Shown here: positions 58,874-64,000 of the stretch, piece after piece
How positions within the stretch are numbered: the first letter of the stretch is position 1
Layout: each line of letters starts with the position of its first letter
Assembly (NCBI GenBank): GCA_009363875.1
Contig: CM018698.1
Coordinates: forward strand, 53,474,067-53,538,066
DNA length: 64,000 nucleotides
Source: Mikania micrantha
Taxonomy: Eukaryota; Streptophyta; Magnoliopsida; Asterales; Asteraceae
Reading direction: 5' to 3'
The notes under the pieces: generated by a model
The model's database searches: none
Seen by the model: the letters and a program-made list of their open reading frames with translations, nothing else
What the model was told of the DNA's origin: nothing
Translations under genes and position numbers: made by a program

Positions 58874-59415
58874 GAAAATCATGACTATATAGAAGTTAAA
58901 GACAAAATTACGACGAGTTTAATGGTGTAGTTTATAAAAAAATAATATAATATAAAAAAATTATAAATGAATACAATCAATGAAAGAATCTTTGATTTAA
59001 AGGTAGAAAAATATAAGGATTTTTATGAGTGACTAAAATGGATGGATTTTATTATATCAAACGACTAAAATATTATTTTGAATTTATAAAATGGTATATA
59101 TATGGAAAATTCTTATTAGTGTGGCAATAATATTATTCGTTACACTGATGCAATTACGAATGTTTTGGACAAAAAAAATCATGACTGTATAGGAAATAAA
59201 GACAAATTAGGACATGTTTAGTGACGTAGTATAAATAATCTAGTATAAAAAGTTATAAGCAAATAAAATTAAGAAAACGAATCTTTGATTTAAAAATCGA
59301 AAAACATAGGGATTTTTAAGAGTGACTAAAATGGATGGATTTTATTCTCTCCAATGACTAAAATAACATTTAAATTTGTAAAATGGTATATAGGTGACAA
59401 ATTCTTATTAGTGGA
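58808..59415 (+). repeat. Direct duplication, ~300 bp, two copies
   Basis: 58808-59110 and 59112-59415 share GGCAATAATATTATTC-type starts, GAATGTTTTGGACAAA, AAAATCATGACT, GACTAAAATGGATGGATTTTA and AAATTCTTATTAGTG. Confidence 0.8.
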
Positions 59416-59663
59416 TATGAGTTATTTAGCTGTTATAAATATTATGAATTATATTTTATTACAAATAAGTTAAATAAATATTTCTTCCTATTTTGATGTT
59501 TATAATTAATTATTAATTGATAGTATTTGGTTGTTCAAGTGTACAACTTTAAAAAGTACTAAATTTTAGATTTAAATACACCAATGGTGCTTGTGGTTTA
59601 TAAAAAATAAAAGTTTTGTGTAGTAAGAATCTAACGTTACAATTTTCCATTCTTGTTATAAAA
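59416..59663. other. Unassigned AT-rich DNA
   Basis: Nothing recognised. Confidence 0.4.
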
Positions 59664-60094
59664 CTAGCTTATTAACATGTGTGTTACACAGAGTTGTATA
59701 AAAATAATTATTACAAAGCAATCAATAATAAAAAATAAATACACAAATAACAGATAATTTTTAAATTTAAAATTAAATAAAATTATTTTTTATAAATATT
59801 TGTATATTTTTTTAAACAATGCAAATAAGATTTAAAATTTTGAATTTTTGAAATTATTGGTTAAAAATGAAAAGTTTAAAATGATTATATTATCATTAAT
59901 ATTTAAAGAAAATGAATATTATTTTTCTTTTAAATTTGAAAGTTTGAATTAGTTATATTAAATGTAACCAATTCATGAGTTTCTTAAATATGCCATGTGG
60001 ATAGTCTAGAAAGACGCCACATGGCAAATGACATGTGAATATGCTAGAATTACGCCACATAGCATATCGTTATTATTTTATTATATACTATAGA
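59664..60094 (-). mobile_element. Helitron-like element (431 bp)
   Basis: On the minus strand it starts TCTATAGTATATAATAAA after host A and ends with an imperfect GTGTAACACAC hairpin, then AATAAGCTAG before host T. Carries GCCACATGGC/GCCACATAGC words near its 5' end. Confidence 0.65.
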
Positions 60095-60293
60095 TAGACT
60101 ATAAATATATATATAGATTGGGTTTTAAAACAAACACACGGTTTATTTTCTATTAAATTTAAATAAAAAGACCTTAATGCCCTTTTTATTGACCGTTTTT
60201 GTAAATAACTCAAAATTAAATGCCTTTTTTTTAACTAAAATGTGTGATTGTGTAATTGTATAAAGGCCCTTGAAATTTTGATTTTATCTGTTT

Positions 60294-60577
60294 GTTTTTT
60301 GAACAGCAACAACCAAGCGTAACGTCGTGGCATATGCACCACATTAGCAGGTTTCGAAAGACCCATTCCTCAAAGGAAAACCCATTTTACTGTGCGCCAT
60401 CCTCGGAAGAGTTGCACCCGATGCGTAGAAACCAACATATTTGCTATAAAAATTGTGGCCCCCATCGGTTCGAAACCTGAGATTAAACTCAAGATTCTTC
60501 CCCTCACGTGGTATCCATCAAAATGCCTAAGTGGGAGTCAAACCCTTGGGTTTCTACCACTATGACAACTTATTTAA
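60294..60577 (-). mobile_element. SINE-like retroposon, family A (second copy)
   Basis: Minus strand ends GTTGCTGTTCAAAAAA. Flanks ATTTTATCTGTT (60281-60292) and ATTTTATATGTT (60578-60589) form a 12-bp TSD with one mismatch. Its minus-strand 5' part, TAGTGGTAGAAACCC then GGGTTTGACTCCC, resembles pol III A and B boxes. The middle matches 5792-6055. The ORF at 60292-60480 is not a gene. Confidence 0.65.
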
Positions 60578-60589
60578 ATTTTATATGTT

Positions 60590-61290
60590 AGTTTGGATTA
60601 ATTGTTATTACTTTGGTTTTAATTTTCACTACAAGTTTACTACACATATAGCTCTTTTGTTTCTTGGTTAGTTTAATTTTTTTGTTCGACGATTTTTCTC
60701 ATATGATGGATGTTAACCATGTACCAAAATGAAATATATTAGTTAAACCCGAGAACCGTTTAAGAACCGAATAAACTTTGGTTATTTGATTTGGTTCTTG
60801 GTTCCATTTTATATCCTAAAAACCCGAATAACCCGACCGAGAAACACAAAACCCGAAAAACCAATCCAAACATACGAAATGGTGAAGATTGAATCCATAG
60901 ACTTTGGGTGGTTTGAGTAACAATCTTAAAAAGATTCTCAATCTTGTGGGTCTCAAGTGATGGCTTTAATTTCAAAAAATACCATCCAAAGGCCGATTGG
61001 GGAAACGAAGCCAAACATAACACCAACAAGTTTGGTCCACCCAAAGTTGGCATTTCTTTTCATTATCTTTATGTTTCACATAGTATAATTATCAATTGTT
61101 TCTTTGAGACATGTAAAAAGCTAACACCTTTAATACATGTTATACACGTGTCATTCATGTTATACATGTGTAATTCATGTTATAACCATGTGCATGTATG
61201 CGCATAAGTATCAATTTGATGACAATCAAAAGTTTTTGTAGATGAAGATAGAAACAAATCAAATTGGATTGTAAACTAAATATAAATAAT
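60590..61290. other. Unassigned DNA
   Basis: Repeated AACCCGA/GAACC words at 60745-60860 and TTATACA(T/C)GTGT words at 61130-61190. ORFs at 60760-61053 and 60944-61207 overlap on opposite strands and have no recognised motif. Confidence 0.35.
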
Positions 61291-61294
61291 AGTT

Positions 61295-61658
61295 AATCGA
61301 CACGTGTATTACATACAGTTGTATAAAAATAAGTGTCATAAATTAATCACTGATAAAAATAGATATACAAATAACGTAAAATATATAATTTTTTTTTTCA
61401 AAAAAGAGAAAGAAAGTATATATTATAAATCATTAAACAATACAAACGAGAATTGTAAGTTTTGAATTTTTTAAATTTTTTACTAAAAATATATTAATAG
61501 TTTAAAACGATTGGGATTTTTATTAATATTTAAAGAAAATAAATACTAGTCATTTAAAAAAAGAATTAAAAGTTTGACTTGACTGTATTAAATAAAATTA
61601 ATAGTTAAATTTGTCAAATATGACACTTAGATAACCTAGAAAGACATCATATGACAAA
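61295..61658 (-). mobile_element. Degenerate Helitron-like fragment
   Basis: GACACGTGTATTACATACAGTT on the plus strand resembles the 3' terminal block of the neighbours. It is cut at 61659 by the next element. Confidence 0.4.
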
Positions 61659-62587
61659 CTAGGTTATTAACCCGAGTACAACACAGAGTCGTATAAAATA
61701 TAAGCATTTGTTAAATTGATCATTTATAAAAAATTAGATATAGATAAAGTAAACTTTTTAACATTTTCTAAAAGGAAAAATAGTATATTTTATAAATTTT
61801 TAAACACTTCTTTATGTACAAGATTTTATATACAAAAACAATATTGTAATAAATATTTGAAATGATGAAAAATACGTAATTCATATAATAATAAAAATAA
61901 CAAATTAAAGTTTCTTTTAAGATGTTGATTAGTTTTATATTAGAAAAAACAAAATAAAAAATCACTAAAGTGTGTTAAATATGATAATATGAACTAAATA
62001 TTGAAACAAATGTTTTAAAAATCATAATTAATAAAGTGTGATTATTATAGGTTTAATAATCATACGAACCATATATCAAAAACTATAAGGTTTTACATAA
62101 TAAATACATATAAAAATTAAGAACTTAAACTTAGTTTTTCAAAAACAACATATTCATTATTATTTGAATATTGCATTTTTACCGTCTAATAACATTAAAT
62201 TATTAAAAAATATAGACATCATTCGTCCTTTTTTTAGTTAAATTATTATTCATTGATTAAAATTAATTGAATATTTGAATATGAAATTTGAAAATTTTGA
62301 ATTTCAAAATTATTGATCAAAAAATAGAAAGTTTTGACATGATTGTATTTTTATTAACATTTAAAGAGATTTTGACTTAATTAATTTGCCTCATTTAAAG
62401 TATGAATTAATTATACTTATTAAATGAAATTAATTTTTAAAATATCTAGAATTAACATAGTATTTGACATGTGGCACACATATGATGTGCATAACCTAAA
62501 ATGATGCAATGTGACATACATATGACATGAATAGCATAAAATGGTGCCATTTGTACAAATTGTTACTTTTTTATTAGAAAGCTAAGA
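61659..62587 (-). mobile_element. Helitron-like element (929 bp)
   Basis: Minus strand starts TCTTAGCTTTCTAATAAAA and ends GTACTCGGGTTAATAACCTAG before host T. No ORF. Confidence 0.55.
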
Positions 62588-63228
62588 TATTATCTCGTGT
62601 ATTACGCGAAATAAATATACAATATTAAACAATTATAACTAATACTTTAAAAATTATAAAACGATATTTTGATATAAGATGATCATGGTATGTATTAACA
62701 AATACTCTAAACATTAAAACAATAATTTAAAAGTTTAGTAACTACATAATTGATATTTCATAGGTATAATACTATTTTCATAATTATTAAAGTTATTTTG
62801 AACGACCAAATGAACACCTAAAAAAGTTTAATATGAATTGTTTATTTTGTTATAAATCAATGGCTTTATGAAAATTTGTATGTTGATTATCATATCAGTT
62901 GTTAGTGAAATAAGAAATTAATTAATATTTAAAAATTATAAATTATATTTTAAAATAAGATATAATTGAAATCTAATTATAATTATTAAGCATAAAAATA
63001 TTTATATTTTTGCATTTAATTATACAATTTAATTATTTAAAATTATTAACCTTAAATAAGAGAGAGAGTTAGTAAAAATATAATTAAATGAGAAATTAAT
63101 ATAAGAGTTACAAGTGTCAAAATTTAACAATGAATGTATATAAAAAAGACATGTGTCAAAAATTGATGATGTATGAATATAAGAGCGACAAGTTGTATAT
63201 TTGTTATTACTTTATTAGGTAGTATAGA
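62583..63228 (-). mobile_element. Helitron-like element abutting the previous one
   Basis: Minus strand starts TCTATACTACCTAATAAAG after host A. Its 3' block CGCGTAATACACGAGATAAT is complete, but the terminal CTAG is altered (ATATCTTAGC) where it meets the 5' end of the element at 61659-62587. Confidence 0.5.
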
Positions 63229-63376
63229 TACATATATAGATGTGATCCGGATATGTTAGAAAGACGCTATGTGTTGTATTATTAACTTTTTATTATATAG
63301 TATATAGTGTATATATATATCTGTGTGTGTGTTTTAGTTTTTTAAATTATTGCAAACAATAAAAATCTTCTTTTAT

Positions 63377-63609
63377 GTTTTACCTCTATTGAGTTGCAAC
63401 TTAACATGTCACGATGCACTTGTATTGTTCAACATTTTTACTTTTAATTTTTGTTTAATTTAACAATACCAATGCAACAAACTTCACTTTTTTTTACATA
63501 GTTTTACCTCTATTAAGTTGCAACTTAACATGTCACGATGCACCTGTAGTGTTATTTTTACGTTTAATTTAACAATACCAATGCAACAAACTTCACTTTT
63601 TTTACATAG
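63377..63609 (+). repeat. Tandem duplication, 124-bp period
   Basis: GTTTTACCTCTATT(G/A)AGTTG starts at 63377 and 63501. Both units end AATGCAACAAACTTCACTTT. Confidence 0.85.
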
Positions 63610-63775
63610 ATTTCCAATACTGTTAATGTGTTTGTTGTAATGTGCGGGTTTACATTAAAGAATTTAAATGTTAATTTGGTTAGGTTTAAGTATATCTGTT
63701 ATTGTTTGGATTGCAGAAGTCTTTTTTTTTGTTGCTTCTTTACATGTCTGGGTTGTGCATCTAAAATGTATATAA

Positions 63776-64000
63776 TCTATACTATATAATAAATGAATAA
63801 CAATATGCCACGTGGCGTTATATTAGCATATCCACATCACATTTGCCACGTGTCATGATTATAGGCTATCCATGTGGCGTTTTCAACACATTTAAAATCA
63901 ATTTCATTTATTACAATAAAGTCAAATTTCCAAATTTGAAGAAAAACAATTAATATTCATTTTTTTAATATTAATGAAAATGTAATTATTTCAATCTTTC
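63776..64000 (+). mobile_element. 5' end of a Helitron-like element, running out of the window
   Basis: TCTATACTATATAATAAATG after host A, followed by GCCACGTGGC, as in the element at 59664-60094 but in the opposite orientation. Confidence 0.55.

Noticed and set aside
60760..61207. 97- and 87-codon overlapping ORFs
   Set aside because: Opposite strands, no recognised domain, no supporting context such as splice partners.

Overview
This is plant nuclear DNA. It is AT-rich and built mostly of nested transposable elements, with a single recognisable host gene. The style of the repeats suggests the daisy family (Asteraceae), because the copia element carries a long extra ORF of a type I know mainly from Tanacetum and lettuce relatives. 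That placement is inference. I saw no rRNA, tRNA, CRISPR array or bacterial feature.

Layout. 1-5498: 3' end of a copia element split by a 4.8 kb solo LTR (TSD TTAAT). 5792-6055: a SINE. 6107-9749: a second solo LTR of the same family (TSD TATAC). 11927-15380, minus strand: six exons of the plastid pyruvate dehydrogenase E2 subunit (LTA2 type), with one GC-AG intron. 15678-36705: one old minus-strand LTR element with a non-coding interior (LARD type), whose 3' LTR lies about 300 bp upstream of the E2 start codon. Its interior is split by a solo LTR of another family at 16901-20907 (TSD CCTGC, itself carrying a Helitron) and by a solo LTR at 24666-35247 (TSD ATATA). The latter is split by a gag-only Ty3/gypsy element at 27112-33612 (TSD CAATT). 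36706-42682: AT-rich DNA with Helitron-like pieces and a minisatellite. 42683-58873: a tandemly duplicated segment of about 2 kb. A young copia element (45033-57171, minus, TSD TAACT, near-identical 860 bp LTRs) sits in its second copy, inside the spacer of a foldback element. 58800-64000: local duplications, a second SINE of the 5792 family and several short Helitron-like elements.

Most unusual: (1) five large LTRs from two families share the same order of splice-site-like signals (a donor after the TATA box, a very small exon, then a conserved acceptor before the LTR end), which suggests a spliced LTR leader. (2) The gag-only element lacks a normal 5' LTR and instead begins with a 54 bp perfect inverted copy of its own 3' end, yet is flanked by a clean TSD. 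(3) The copia element has a 1170-codon third ORF with no in-frame ATG at its start and a TATA box just upstream.

The E2 gene would serve plastid acetyl-CoA and fatty acid synthesis. Everything else is repeat biology. All exon joins, domain calls and alignments were made by eye.
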